A stretch of 64,000 nt of DNA, from positions 1,426,001 to 1,490,000 of the forward strand of contig NZ_CP054492.1 of the NCBI RefSeq assembly GCF_015265455.1. Reading direction: 5' to 3'. Positions 18,801 to 25,779 of this stretch are shown here, piece by piece (positions within the stretch are counted from its first letter, which is position 1; every line of letters begins with the position of its first letter). A program made the translations under genes and the position numbers. This DNA is from Candidatus Sulfurimonas baltica (GTDB taxonomy: Bacteria; Campylobacterota; Campylobacteria; Campylobacterales; Sulfurimonadaceae). Below the pieces are notes generated by a model. The model was not told the DNA's origin. It did not search any database and worked only from the letters and a program-made list of their open reading frames with translations.

Positions 18801-19604
18801 TTTTTTACTGTACGTACCATTTCTATAGTCAACTCTTGATGTTTTTCCATACCCATAACTATCAAAAAAGTGAATATTGTTGTTGGTATCTTTTTCAAAG
18901 TATATAGATTCCATCAACTCTTGATATACAGGTTCTTTTAGCATTATGAGAGTTGATATATTTTCTTCAAAAAATTTCTTTAGTATGCTTAGTTTACTTT
19001 TTATATCTTCTTGAAACACATCTGTTTCGTCTAGTGATAATGCCCCATGACCTATCTCTTCATTTCTCCATTGAGTAATACGACCATCTTTAAATACTTG
19101 GATAATATTAGTCAGCCAATTTTCAATAGGATTATCAATATTTAATTCTTGAGAACTACGAGCTATACTTTCCCAAGTACCGAGAGATAGTTGCTTTTCT
19201 AACATTGCTATTAGAAGTTTACTTTCGACTTCACTAAAACTACTTTTTATATATATAGCTGACGCAGTTAGAAGGGTTGGAAGTTTAATGAGTATCTCAA
19301 ATATATCTTTTATCTCTAAGAGCATACCAAAGCTCTGTTTGTTTTCACAAAGCTCATACAGTCTTTTATATTCAGCGGAAATAATAGGAATGTCTGTACC
19401 AAAAATAGGTTTATTCCAAAGAGACTCATCTTCTATGGTTGTTTCTAACCAGTGTTGACTCTGTTTTTGAAATTTTACTTTATTTATTCTATAACCGCAA
19501 TCTTCATTATCAATACACTCATAAAACTTTTCATTCTCCTTAATCTCACCACCACACTCTGGACATTTTTGCACTGCTTTCCTTCTGTCTTTTTTGCTCT
19601 TCAT
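15804..19604 (-). CDS. STAND NTPase with zinc ribbon, HEPN-like motif and TPR array, 1266 aa
   Basis: Order of parts: a zinc ribbon (C14, C17, C30, C36); a helical domain with WRNEEIGHGAL (R180 N181 ... H186, R-x5-H, the same spacing as in the 1651-aa protein); P-loop MQRGMGKS (341-348); Walker B ILFIIDGLDE (441-450); a helical linker; then about ten near-identical repeats of about 47 residues (NRG-x-N-x-SLGK ... EALNDYDRAIEIM), TPR-like, from about 755 to 1220. The gene is the first of a leftward operon with 11- and 14-base overlaps to the next two genes. STAND proteins oligomerise when their repeat region binds a trigger. I infer an antiphage sensor, with HEPN RNase activity possible but unproven. 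No ribosome site is obvious before the ATG. Confidence 0.8.
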   Translation of the reverse strand: MKSKKDRRKAVQKCPECGGEIKENEKFYECIDNEDCGYRINKVKFQKQSQHWLETTIEDESLWNKPIFGTDIPIISAEYKRLYELCENKQSFGMLLEIKDIFEILIKLPTLLTASAIYIKSSFSEVESKLLIAMLEKQLSLGTWESIARSSQELNIDNPIENWLTNIIQVFKDGRITQWRNEEIGHGALSLDETDVFQEDIKSKLSILKKFFEENISTLIMLKEPVYQELMESIYFEKDTNNNIHFFDSYGYGKTSRVDYRNGTYSKKIESQFTSLSNSLSISQSTNRLDGCADGGVREAVVQKMFEELHKVDDYETPTYLVDWLKTNMNNHKKGLFLLQMQRGMGKSMFSRALDQLSLTKIKIPNTLVRAYYINDVYSYKLDEFTSVVDRQILNKQLLDKRIEDKIVGSAIPKSLDSKSQAKDLTNMLHEYKKVYGEENILFIIDGLDEIPVTQEKSILGILPSDDDLPEGVFILFTSRVKLSQKIQTKLDSISFTDKKSVLKDDADYISNTNKYIRKYIKLDLDDTTLVFIKERSDSRYVYIKLIKELVKTIGLEIEDIPNADKIIELYLSNLKAKYGDKFFTNITNLLAVVSTQYEPLTLQEIAYMLQDECISFKLLAWINDTRGFFRFERSYRGNIISIEHADIKSYLTKDKSVLDAMNYILSILVENITNEKHTIDLQIDGESYLLSHIWDYAKNKDTNNKLKNLIFIGSVLDSLENVEKQDKLLLNRSIKIYSQLIIIMQKLNQDENSHLDRNYLAGAFMNRGITNESLGKPTEALNDYDRAIEIMMILEQDETIHFDKSNLAKAFMNRGNTNKSLGKVTEALDDYDRAIEIMMILEQDETIHFDKIDLAKAFINRGNANDFLGNPTEALEDYDRVIEIRERLNKGETIHFDKNYLALFFMNRGNVNASLGKPTEALNDYDRAIEIMMILEQDETIHFDKSNLALAFLSRGTGHYSLGKLTEALNDYDRAIEIMMILDQDETIYFDKIDLAKAFMNRGIANESLGKPTEALNDYDRAIEIMMILEQDETIHFDKSYLAKAFMKRGDANASLAKYTKSLDDYSDFIEIIQILGQSESIHFDRKDIALVFMNRGYANASLEKPTKALADYDRAIEIMMILEQDETIYFDKSNLAKAYINRADTNHVLEKPTEELDDYDKAIEIRENLDKEKIIYFDKNDLASAYIDRGVFYHSRDDTLKRNQDFDKFFNIVVELIYFHFESGNTEKAIQIFQKNYQNIDMMLDNNMLRNQENIQRYKALSEE
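16050..17420 (-). repeat. Coding tandem repeat of about 141 bp in the STAND gene
   Basis: About ten head-to-tail units of roughly 141 bp encode the TPR-like array. Several units keep near-identical DNA including silent positions (for example the stretch for DYDRAIEIMMILEQDET), which points to recent duplication or gene conversion. Such arrays expand and contract by slippage or recombination, which could alter the sensor's target range. Confidence 0.8.
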
Positions 19605-20215
19605 TAAAGTTAAATATTAGTATGCTATTATTTCCCTAAATTAACACAAAATATTATGAGAAAATATTAAAAAAAGATATATTTGAAACACTTTAAGCTT
19701 CGAAGAGATAAAGCGAATGCTTTTAAATAGAGAATTGTTAGAGTAAAAGACTTAATTAAAAGAAGAGTTCCTGAAAGTCTGATTGTTACCTTTTCAGAGT
19801 ATAAAACGGCACCTAAACCGGACACTAAACTTCACTTAATTTCCTAATATACAGGAAAATTAATCAAAAAGAAGCCTTTATTTCCTACTATTTCCAGCAA
19901 TTACAGGAAAAGATGGGTAATCGTAATAGACCCTTATCTTCATGCTAAACCCCTTTGTATACGGCACTTTCTAGCTGTTCCATCATTTCGCGGACACAAA
20001 AACGACCACTAAAATGTTTGAAACTGAAAGCTCTTTTCTTTTTTATTGGTGTAATTGTACTTAAATCAAACACTGTTTTTGATGAGTTAAAAATAGAGAT
20101 ATTTTTAGTGTCCGTTAATACCCTCACCTAACAAATCTATATGATAAAGAAAAGATGAATGCGTTTGTACGTGTTCTTTCATTTCGAATCAAATACAATC
20201 AAAAAAGGATTACTC
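19605..20215. other. Intergenic region with decayed sequence and palindromes
   Basis: About 600 bp without a convincing gene. A broken rightward frame at about 19685-19850 (LRRDKANAFK, then VPESLIVTFSEY) looks like a gene relic of unknown origin. Near 19840-19905 the half-sites TTTCCT and AGGAAA recur, with TTTCCTaatatacAGGAAA a palindrome, a possible operator for the adjacent excisionase-like gene. A 60-codon leftward frame at 19945-20127 is doubtful and was not called. Confidence 0.4.
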
Positions 20216-20566
20216 ATGTTTGAAGAGCTAATCGAAAAAATAAATAAAATAGAGGCGAATGTGAATCTACTTTTACAGTTACATATAGAACAATCAAATA
20301 GTTTAACTACATATAATGATGTTGCAAAATTTTTAGGAGTAACACGTAAAACTATTTATAACTATATAAAAGATGGAAATTTTATAGAAGATAAACATTT
20401 TTATAGAAATAATAAAAGAACTCCAACATTTATTCCATCTGGAGTTATTGAGTTTAAAAAGGGTGTAAAAGCTGTTGAGACAAAATCAGTTTTGCCATCT
20501 CTTAAAAAGCCAATTGAAAGAGTAAATAATCCAATTGTGTCAAATATGCTTATAGGGGTGGCATAA
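20216..20566 (+). CDS. Helix-turn-helix excisionase-like protein, 116 aa
   Basis: The start at 20216 (MFEELIEKINKIE) is chosen over an upstream ATG at 20159 because AAAAGGAT precedes it. A coiled N-terminus is followed by a MerR/Xis-type winged helix (TTYNDVAKFLGVTRKTIYNY, then a wing with a Phe/Tyr-rich strand). Such proteins act as excisionases or as regulators of integrase genes. The stop overlaps the integrase start (TAATG at 20564-20568), so both belong to one element control operon. Confidence 0.75.
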   Translation: MFEELIEKINKIEANVNLLLQLHIEQSNSLTTYNDVAKFLGVTRKTIYNYIKDGNFIEDKHFYRNNKRTPTFIPSGVIEFKKGVKAVETKSVLPSLKKPIERVNNPIVSNMLIGVA

Positions 20567-21161
20567 TGAAAGTAGATAACAACACATATGTTACTGTTCT
20601 AGGAATAAAATTTACCATTAAAGAAAAGTACGGCAAGCTTCATATTGCTTTTAATATAGATGCCAAAAGAAAAAATAGATCCACAGGTCTTGAAGCAACT
20701 AAAAAGAATTTGATTGTTGTAAAAAATGAGATTCTTCCACAGTTTGCTCAAGAACTCATAGCATTAAAAAGCTCTACACAATCGAGTGTAATAGTCGAAA
20801 GTGATAATTCGACTCTTGAGAGTGTTGCTGATATCCATTTTTTACTTCATAAGGAAACTGTTCGTCCTCATGTATATATAAGGCAACTCAGTAATTATAA
20901 TAGATTGATATTACCCTACTTCAAAGGTCGACAGTTAAATTCCATAAAACCTATGGAAATTGAATCTTGGCAAAACCGTTTATTGACAAAATACAAAGTT
21001 CTTAGTGTTAGAAAATACAGAAGCATTTTTTACTCTATCTATACTCGCGCACTACAAAATGAGTTAGTTCTCAAAAATCCTTTTGATAGCGTACCATCCC
21101 CAAAAGTTAAAAATCAGTTTTTTACTTATAGTGAAAATGAAACTGTGAATCCTTTCACACA
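20566..21161 (+). pseudogene. Tyrosine recombinase (integrase), truncated by IS3
   Basis: The first about 198 residues contain the N-terminal arm-binding part (KYGKLHIAFNIDAKRKNRSTGLEA) and the SAM-like core-binding domain (VRPHVYIRQLSNYNRLILPYF ... LSVRKYRSIFYSIYTRALQN). The frame then enters the IS3 element and stops at 21189. The catalytic domain (R ... HxxR ... Y) is missing, and no matching C-terminus is found on the other side of the IS, so the enzyme is dead. It is coupled to the excisionase-like gene. Confidence 0.8.
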
Positions 21162-21234
21162 TGGAGTGGTAACCTTATTTCATACATAGAATTTAAATAA
21201 TTCTAAGTTAAAATAAAACGAATAAAGGTAGTCC

Positions 21235-21534
21235 ATGAGAACTAGTAAATACACCAAAGAATTTAAAGATTCCACAATTCAATTAATACTTAATAATAAC
21301 GAGAGTGTCTCAAAGATAGCAGCTGATTTAGATATACATGTAAAGACTTTATATAACTGGATGAGCAGTTATAAAAAAGAGCATAGAATACCAATGAGAG
21401 TTGTAAATACATCATCTTCAACAGAGACACTAGATGAAGAGAATAAACGCCTCAGACGAGAGGTAAAGCTTTTAAAGCAAGAGCGTGACATTTTAAAAAA
21501 GGCGACCGCGTACTTCGCCAAAGAAGTTCTATAA
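21235..21534 (+). CDS. IS3 transposase OrfA, 99 aa
   Basis: The N-terminal helix-turn-helix (SVSKIAADLDIHVKTLYNWM) binds the IS ends, and the C-terminus is a leucine-zipper-like coiled coil (EENKRLRREVKLLKQERDIL). A slippery A-AAA-AAG heptamer at about 21494-21500 lies in the right phase for a -1 shift into the orfB frame, which is open from there (SSIKYAWMYEH), so a fused OrfAB transposase can be made. Ribosome site AAAGGTAG before ATG. Confidence 0.9.
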   Translation: MRTSKYTKEFKDSTIQLILNNNESVSKIAADLDIHVKTLYNWMSSYKKEHRIPMRVVNTSSSTETLDEENKRLRREVKLLKQERDILKKATAYFAKEVL

Positions 21535-21545
21535 AGTACGCCTGG

Positions 21546-22412
21546 ATGTATGAACATAGAAAAAGTTTTAGTATTAATCTTATGAGTAAAGTGCTCAAGG
21601 TAGATAGGACATCTTATTATCATTGGATAAAAACTGGATGCATTACTAAAAAAGTAGACGAGCAACTCAATGATTTGATTGAAGTTATATTTATTCAAGG
21701 TAGAAAAAACTATGGCACAAGAAGAATTCAAGACAAACTAAAAGAACTCTACGGTGTATTAGTATCAAGAAAGCGTATCTCCAGTATCATGAAAGAACTG
21801 GGTCTAAAAGTGAACATGAAAAGAAGATATAAAAATACGACAGATTCTAATCATAACTTACCAATAGCTCCTAATCTCCTAAACATGGATTTTTATGCAT
21901 CTGCTCCAGATGAAAAATATGTAGGAGATATTACATATATCCATACAGGTGAAGGTTGGCTCTATCTGGCTACTGTGATTGATTTATACTCAAGAAAAGT
22001 TGTCGGTTGGTCTATGGATGACACTATGAAAGTTTCACTTGTAAATGATGCCTTAAGCATGGCTATTAAGCATAGAAACCCTTCCGAAGGGTTACTATGG
22101 CACACAGATAGAGGGAGTCAATATGCTTCTTATGCACATAAAGATTTATTGGAAAAACACTCTATAATTCAAAGCATGAGCAGAAAAGGCAACTGCTGGG
22201 ATAATGCAGTGGCTGAGAGCTTCTTTAAAACACTCAAAAGTGATTTAGTGTATCAGACATATTTTTATACGAAGAGGCAGGCAAAACAAGAGATATTTGA
22301 ATATATAGAATTTCATTATAACAGAGTCAGATCACATAGTTATCTTGGAAACTTATCACCTGTTAAATTTGAAGAAATAAACAAAGTGTTACAAATGGAA
22401 ATGGTTGCTTAG
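21546..22412 (+). CDS. IS3 transposase OrfB (DDE integrase core), 288 aa
   Basis: An HTH_21-type segment (GTRRIQDKLKELYG) precedes the rve catalytic core with the DDE triad: D in YVGDITYIHTGEG, D in LLWHTDRGSQYAS, and E in NCWDNAVAESFFKTLK. It supplies catalysis as the OrfAB fusion made by frameshifting in orfA. The protein is intact and identical in sequence to the copy at 43204-44070. Confidence 0.9.
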   Translation: MYEHRKSFSINLMSKVLKVDRTSYYHWIKTGCITKKVDEQLNDLIEVIFIQGRKNYGTRRIQDKLKELYGVLVSRKRISSIMKELGLKVNMKRRYKNTTDSNHNLPIAPNLLNMDFYASAPDEKYVGDITYIHTGEGWLYLATVIDLYSRKVVGWSMDDTMKVSLVNDALSMAIKHRNPSEGLLWHTDRGSQYASYAHKDLLEKHSIIQSMSRKGNCWDNAVAESFFKTLKSDLVYQTYFYTKRQAKQEIFEYIEFHYNRVRSHSYLGNLSPVKFEEINKVLQMEMVA

Positions 22413-22451
22413 AATTTATAAAAAAGTGTATGAATTTAAGTTACCATTCCA

Positions 22452-23002
22452 GGGACCTATATCTACTTGTTTCAATTTATCTTCCATTAAATAGCTAAAT
22501 GAGTACTAACATTTTTCATTCCGTTTTATATGGGTATCCAAAATGCAAGTAAAAAGTGATCAATGGTATTTGGAACTGAAATTTAACACTTTTTCAATTG
22601 CTTATATTTTTTCAAGGGAGATTGGATGATGATTTAAATATCTGATTTGAAAGGTAACTTTTTTTGTTCCATAATCCCTTAAGGTTTGTGGAACTTTGCA
22701 GTTTTTACTTTTTGAACACTTTGTGGAACATTGAAAACTAATATGAGTGCTTCGTGTTCCAAATATAAGAAGAAAATGAACTTGATAGAGGTCTCTGTAC
22801 TGGCAATGCTAGAGATGCTGTGGAGTTTATGCTATGCGTGTGCGTTATAAAACAGTGTATTTCTCCTCTATCAATATGATATTTATTTTACTAAAAGTAG
22901 TACCAACCATTAACGCGTATAGTGCCTAAAATATAAAATAATAGATGATGTAAATATTGAATATTTAAAAGTGAATTTTACTATATTTTATTAAATTTGG
23001 AA
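22452..23002. other. Intergenic region, 550 bp, no gene supported
   Basis: This stretch has no convincing open frame on either strand. It holds a weak, partial resemblance to the interspersed repeat (GTTCCAAATATAAGA near 22760) and an inverted repeat AAATTTGG-(7)-CCAAATTT at 22993-23015. That repeat overlaps the stop codon of the response-regulator gene and may act as its terminator. The left edge may be the far side of a deletion that removed the integrase C-terminus. Confidence 0.4.
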
Positions 23003-23728
23003 CTATGCCAAATTTGTACTAGAAAAAGTATTACTACCTTTTAAAATATATCCATAATTGACAATATTTTCAATTTGTAATAAAGGGACTTTTCTCCTAA
23101 GTCTTGACATTGTATCTCTTAAAGTGGAGTTTGAGATATTTTTGTTCTCCCATAGTATTGTTTTAATAGTTTCATTAGAGACGTTATTATTTATATTTTT
23201 GCATAGTAGATCTAGCAGATTAAGTTCTTTGTTTGTCAAATCAACAGGCATATTGTCTATGAAAAATGTTTTTTTTGTAAGATTATATAATTGATTGTTG
23301 CCTAAATCAATAAATTTATTAGGACTAAGTACTTTTAGGATACTTTGATGAACATATTTTATCTTTTTGAGTGCGACTGTCAGTGTTGCTTCTACATCAC
23401 TTAATTCAAAAGGTTTGATTAAATAGCCAAAAATATTTGTGTCACTGGCATCTGAAATAGTAGCAGAGTCCCCATATGCAGTCGTAAATATAATGGGAAG
23501 AAAATAGAGTTCATTTAAAAGATGAGCAGAGGTAATGCCATCTACTGACCCATCTATGTTTATATCCATAAAGACAAGGTCTATAGTCTGGTTTTGAACT
23601 ATATTGAATGCTTCATCTTTATTTGTCGCTTCAAATATATTTTTGTAACCTAAGGTTCTAAGTATATGTTTCATGTATTGCAGACCAAAGACATCATCTT
23701 CTACTACTAAAATATTATAAGTCTGCAT
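23003..23728 (-). CDS. Response regulator, REC plus winged-helix output
   Basis: The start at 23728 (MQTYNILVVEDD) is preferred over 23764 because GAGGGCACAC precedes it and the REC fold begins directly after it. Receiver: acidic pair EDD, phospho-acceptor D in LVFMDINIDG, T in IFTTAYG, K in YLIKPF. The output domain resembles OmpR-type winged helices (LTNKELNLLDLLCKN ... STLRDTMSRLRRKV ... YGYIL). It overlaps the kinase gene by 14 bases. It is the natural candidate for binding the 11-bp-phased CCGTCACC boxes at 25659-25699. Confidence 0.85.
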   Translation of the reverse strand: MQTYNILVVEDDVFGLQYMKHILRTLGYKNIFEATNKDEAFNIVQNQTIDLVFMDINIDGSVDGITSAHLLNELYFLPIIFTTAYGDSATISDASDTNIFGYLIKPFELSDVEATLTVALKKIKYVHQSILKVLSPNKFIDLGNNQLYNLTKKTFFIDNMPVDLTNKELNLLDLLCKNINNNVSNETIKTILWENKNISNSTLRDTMSRLRRKVPLLQIENIVNYGYILKGSNTFSSTNLA

Positions 23729-25571
23729 GTGTGCCCTCAAAGTTAAGTTTAAATTTTGTGCCATTGTCGAAGCTAAAAGTATAGTTTGAATTTGGCAGTT
23801 TTTTGCAAAATTGATCTATGAGTTTTAAGCCTAAGCCATCTTCATTTTTCGCTTTTTTAAACTCTAAACCATTGTCTTGAATAATTAAAAAAATTCTATT
23901 TTCTTCACTATACAAGGCTATTTTAATGCTGAGATTTTTATTCTCTTGATTATGTTTTACAGCATTTGTCAAAACTTCATTTACAAGAATTCCAATGGAG
24001 ATTGCATGGTCAAACTCAACAATAACTTTATTTGACATATCACTCATTTGCAAGTTTATATCTCCGTAAGAGGCAGAGAGGTTTCTAACGATTTTCTCAA
24101 GATACTCTTTAAGGTTAATATTTACTAAGTCTGAGGAATTGTAAAGGTGCTCATGTATCATAGACATGGATTTTATACGATTAATCAGTTCTGTAAACTT
24201 TTGAGCATCACTGCTTACTTTTGTATTTTCAAACCATAGCATTCCGATGATGACATGAAAGTTATTTTTTACCCTGTGATAGACTTCTCTTAAAAGCAAC
24301 TCTCTCTCATCTATGAGTAGCTTTAGCTGTTTATTTGTCTTTGTTAAATCATCTGTTCTGTTTCTCACTTCTTTTTTTAGTTGATCTTGTGTAGTGTTTT
24401 TTATGTCTATTAGCACTTTTTGTGTTGCAATCGTTTCATCTTTCATCTCGTTGTATCTGTCAGCTAACATTAGAGAAAATATAATCGCTTCGATTGCAGA
24501 AGCAATGATAAAACCATATCTTGTAGTAAATGTATACTCGAACTGCCCCACTACCATAAAGGTAAATAGCACAACAAATACAAAGTAAGTCATCATGGCT
24601 AAAATATAATATTTTGATTTAGAGTAGCCCTTAAAATAGATAATCACTGAAATGAGTATAAGAATAATACTTGTCAATCCTGCTAAATTGTTAATAACTT
24701 TATTCCATGGTTGATAAGAGAATAATACAAGAATACCTAAAATAAAAAAGATTCCAGAGAGTAGTCTTAATGCTTTATAGTAGTTTTTGAGATATTTTTT
24801 TACTTTAAGATACTCGAGTGAAAAGAGAACTAAAAATCCTATCATAAAGGCAGCTGAGAGGTGAAAGTGATAGATGTACTTTCCTAAACCTACATAACTT
24901 AAAAGACCACTCATGTTTACAATGTACACAAGGTTAAAAAAGCTGTAACCGACATAGTATAGAAATATCTTCTCTTTTAGTTTGAGATATAAAAAAAGAT
25001 TAAAAAGTACAATCATTAGCAAGATGCCAAATAAAAGAATATTTATAGTGTTCATGCTAAGAATACTATTGTAATGAAGGAAGCTCTTTTTTTCTACAGT
25101 GACTTTACCAAAGCAAGAGTACTTTCCTTGAAGCTGTACGTAAAAAGTCTGAGTTTGTCCAGTAGCTATTGGTACCTCAAACGAGAGTTTGCTCTCTTTT
25201 ACCTCTCTAGTTTGAATGGGTACAAAAACTCCATTTGACTTTTTTATCCATTTTTTATCGAAGTAGTAAAGATTTGCTACTTCATAAAAACTCTCATTAA
25301 GTGAGATGATAAAACGCTCTTCTAAGCTTGCATTTGTGACACTGAACTTAAGCCAGAGAGCACCTTTTGTATATCCTAGTGTAAAGTTATTTGTAGTAGT
25401 TTTGGAGAACTCTTCGTTTGTTACATCTTCAATTTTTAAAAGTGCAGATTCATCTTTGATGTAAGAAATCTTGAACCTATCATTTATATTATGATTTGCA
25501 CCAACTATAATGTTTGAATCTGAAAATAGAGTTGTGATAAAAAAGAGAAAAGTAAAAATATATTTAATCAT
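23715..25571 (-). CDS. 7TMR-DISM sensor histidine kinase, 618 aa
   Basis: Signal peptide (1-18), a periplasmic 7TMR-DISMED2-like beta-domain (about 20-165), seven membrane segments (about 180-375), a coiled linker, then a HisKA_2-type dimerisation motif (LLREVYHRVKNNFHVI, phospho-accepting H) and a HATPase domain (NEVLTNAVKHN, DNGLEF, DGLGLKLI). It senses an extracellular, possibly carbohydrate-like, ligand and phosphorylates the regulator encoded downstream. The 7TMR-DISM architecture is common in Campylobacterota. The gene is divergent from the surface-protein operon. Confidence 0.88.
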   Translation of the reverse strand: MIKYIFTFLFFITTLFSDSNIIVGANHNINDRFKISYIKDESALLKIEDVTNEEFSKTTTNNFTLGYTKGALWLKFSVTNASLEERFIISLNESFYEVANLYYFDKKWIKKSNGVFVPIQTREVKESKLSFEVPIATGQTQTFYVQLQGKYSCFGKVTVEKKSFLHYNSILSMNTINILLFGILLMIVLFNLFLYLKLKEKIFLYYVGYSFFNLVYIVNMSGLLSYVGLGKYIYHFHLSAAFMIGFLVLFSLEYLKVKKYLKNYYKALRLLSGIFFILGILVLFSYQPWNKVINNLAGLTSIILILISVIIYFKGYSKSKYYILAMMTYFVFVVLFTFMVVGQFEYTFTTRYGFIIASAIEAIIFSLMLADRYNEMKDETIATQKVLIDIKNTTQDQLKKEVRNRTDDLTKTNKQLKLLIDERELLLREVYHRVKNNFHVIIGMLWFENTKVSSDAQKFTELINRIKSMSMIHEHLYNSSDLVNINLKEYLEKIVRNLSASYGDINLQMSDMSNKVIVEFDHAISIGILVNEVLTNAVKHNQENKNLSIKIALYSEENRIFLIIQDNGLEFKKAKNEDGLGLKLIDQFCKKLPNSNYTFSFDNGTKFKLNFEGTHADL

Positions 25572-25658
25572 GTGCGTTTCACTTTTTATCCATTAAAGGA
25601 GTATTTTAGAGCTGTATTTTTTGTAAGTGCAATTATAGCACACGAAAAAATTCATTTT

Positions 25659-25699
25659 CCGTCACCAATCCGTCACCGCTCCGTCACCGCTCCGTCACC
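25659..25699. promoter_or_regulatory. Four CCGTCACC boxes at exact 11-bp period, probable operator
   Basis: CCGTCACC occurs at 25659-25666, 25670-25677, 25681-25688 and 25692-25699, each 11 bases after the previous, i.e. on one face of the helix. The last box ends 7 bases before a TATACT hexamer (25707-25712), placing it over the -35 region of a rightward promoter. Direct repeats with about 10-11-bp spacing are typical OmpR-family binding sites, so the neighbouring regulator is the likely ligand and activation of the 25776 operon the likely outcome. Confidence 0.7.
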
Positions 25700-25706
25700 G
25701 TTTTGG

Positions 25707-25712
25707 TATACT
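25707..25712 (+). promoter_or_regulatory. Putative -10 box of the surface operon
   Basis: TATACT, seven bases after the last CCGTCACC box and about 60 bases before the large gene. No -35 hexamer is recognisable, which fits activator-dependent transcription. Confidence 0.45.
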
Positions 25713-25740
25713 ATGCTTAAATTCTAATAGAGGAAGAAAG

Positions 25741-25779
25741 ATGAAAACAAACAAAATAAATACAAGGGATAGAATATGA
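25741..25779 (+). CDS. Possible 12-aa leader peptide
   Basis: An ATG preceded by GAGGAAGAAAG opens a 12-codon frame (MKTNKINTRDRI) whose TGA overlaps the ATG of the large surface protein (ATGA). The ribosome site is better than that of the main gene, so translation of the large gene may be coupled to it. It could also be a mis-called start region. Confidence 0.35.
   Translation: MKTNKINTRDRI

Larger units (their letters stand above)
21162..22451 (+). mobile_element. IS3-family element, copy 1 (1290 bp)
   Basis: The element is bounded by imperfect inverted repeats starting TGGAGTGGTAACC (left) and ending GGTTACCA-type sequence (right, TTACCATTCCA). It carries orfA and orfB. The sequence matches copy 2 at 42820-44109 apart from at least one base in the right end (ACCATTCCA against ACCACTCCA). 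Flanks ACA and GGG differ, so there is no target duplication here, unlike copy 2. Confidence 0.9.

Noticed and set aside
13198-19604. Assignment of the trio as a CRISPR type III ancillary (SAM-AMP) module
   Set aside because: No Cas10, Cas6, repeat array or other cas gene is visible, so only the analogy is kept.
19945-20127. 60-codon leftward frame
   Set aside because: No ribosome site, no recognisable family and located in a decayed intergenic stretch. It may be a relic but cannot be supported as a gene.
1-21161. Integrase C-terminus at 1-364 and N-terminus at 20566-21161 as halves of one gene
   Set aside because: They are on the same strand but in the wrong order and 20 kb apart. Nothing shows that they belong together, so they are treated as two recombinases.
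25659-25699. Short CRISPR or satellite
   Set aside because: 8-bp boxes at 11-bp period before a promoter fit an operator. There are no 25-40-bp repeats with unique spacers and no cas genes.
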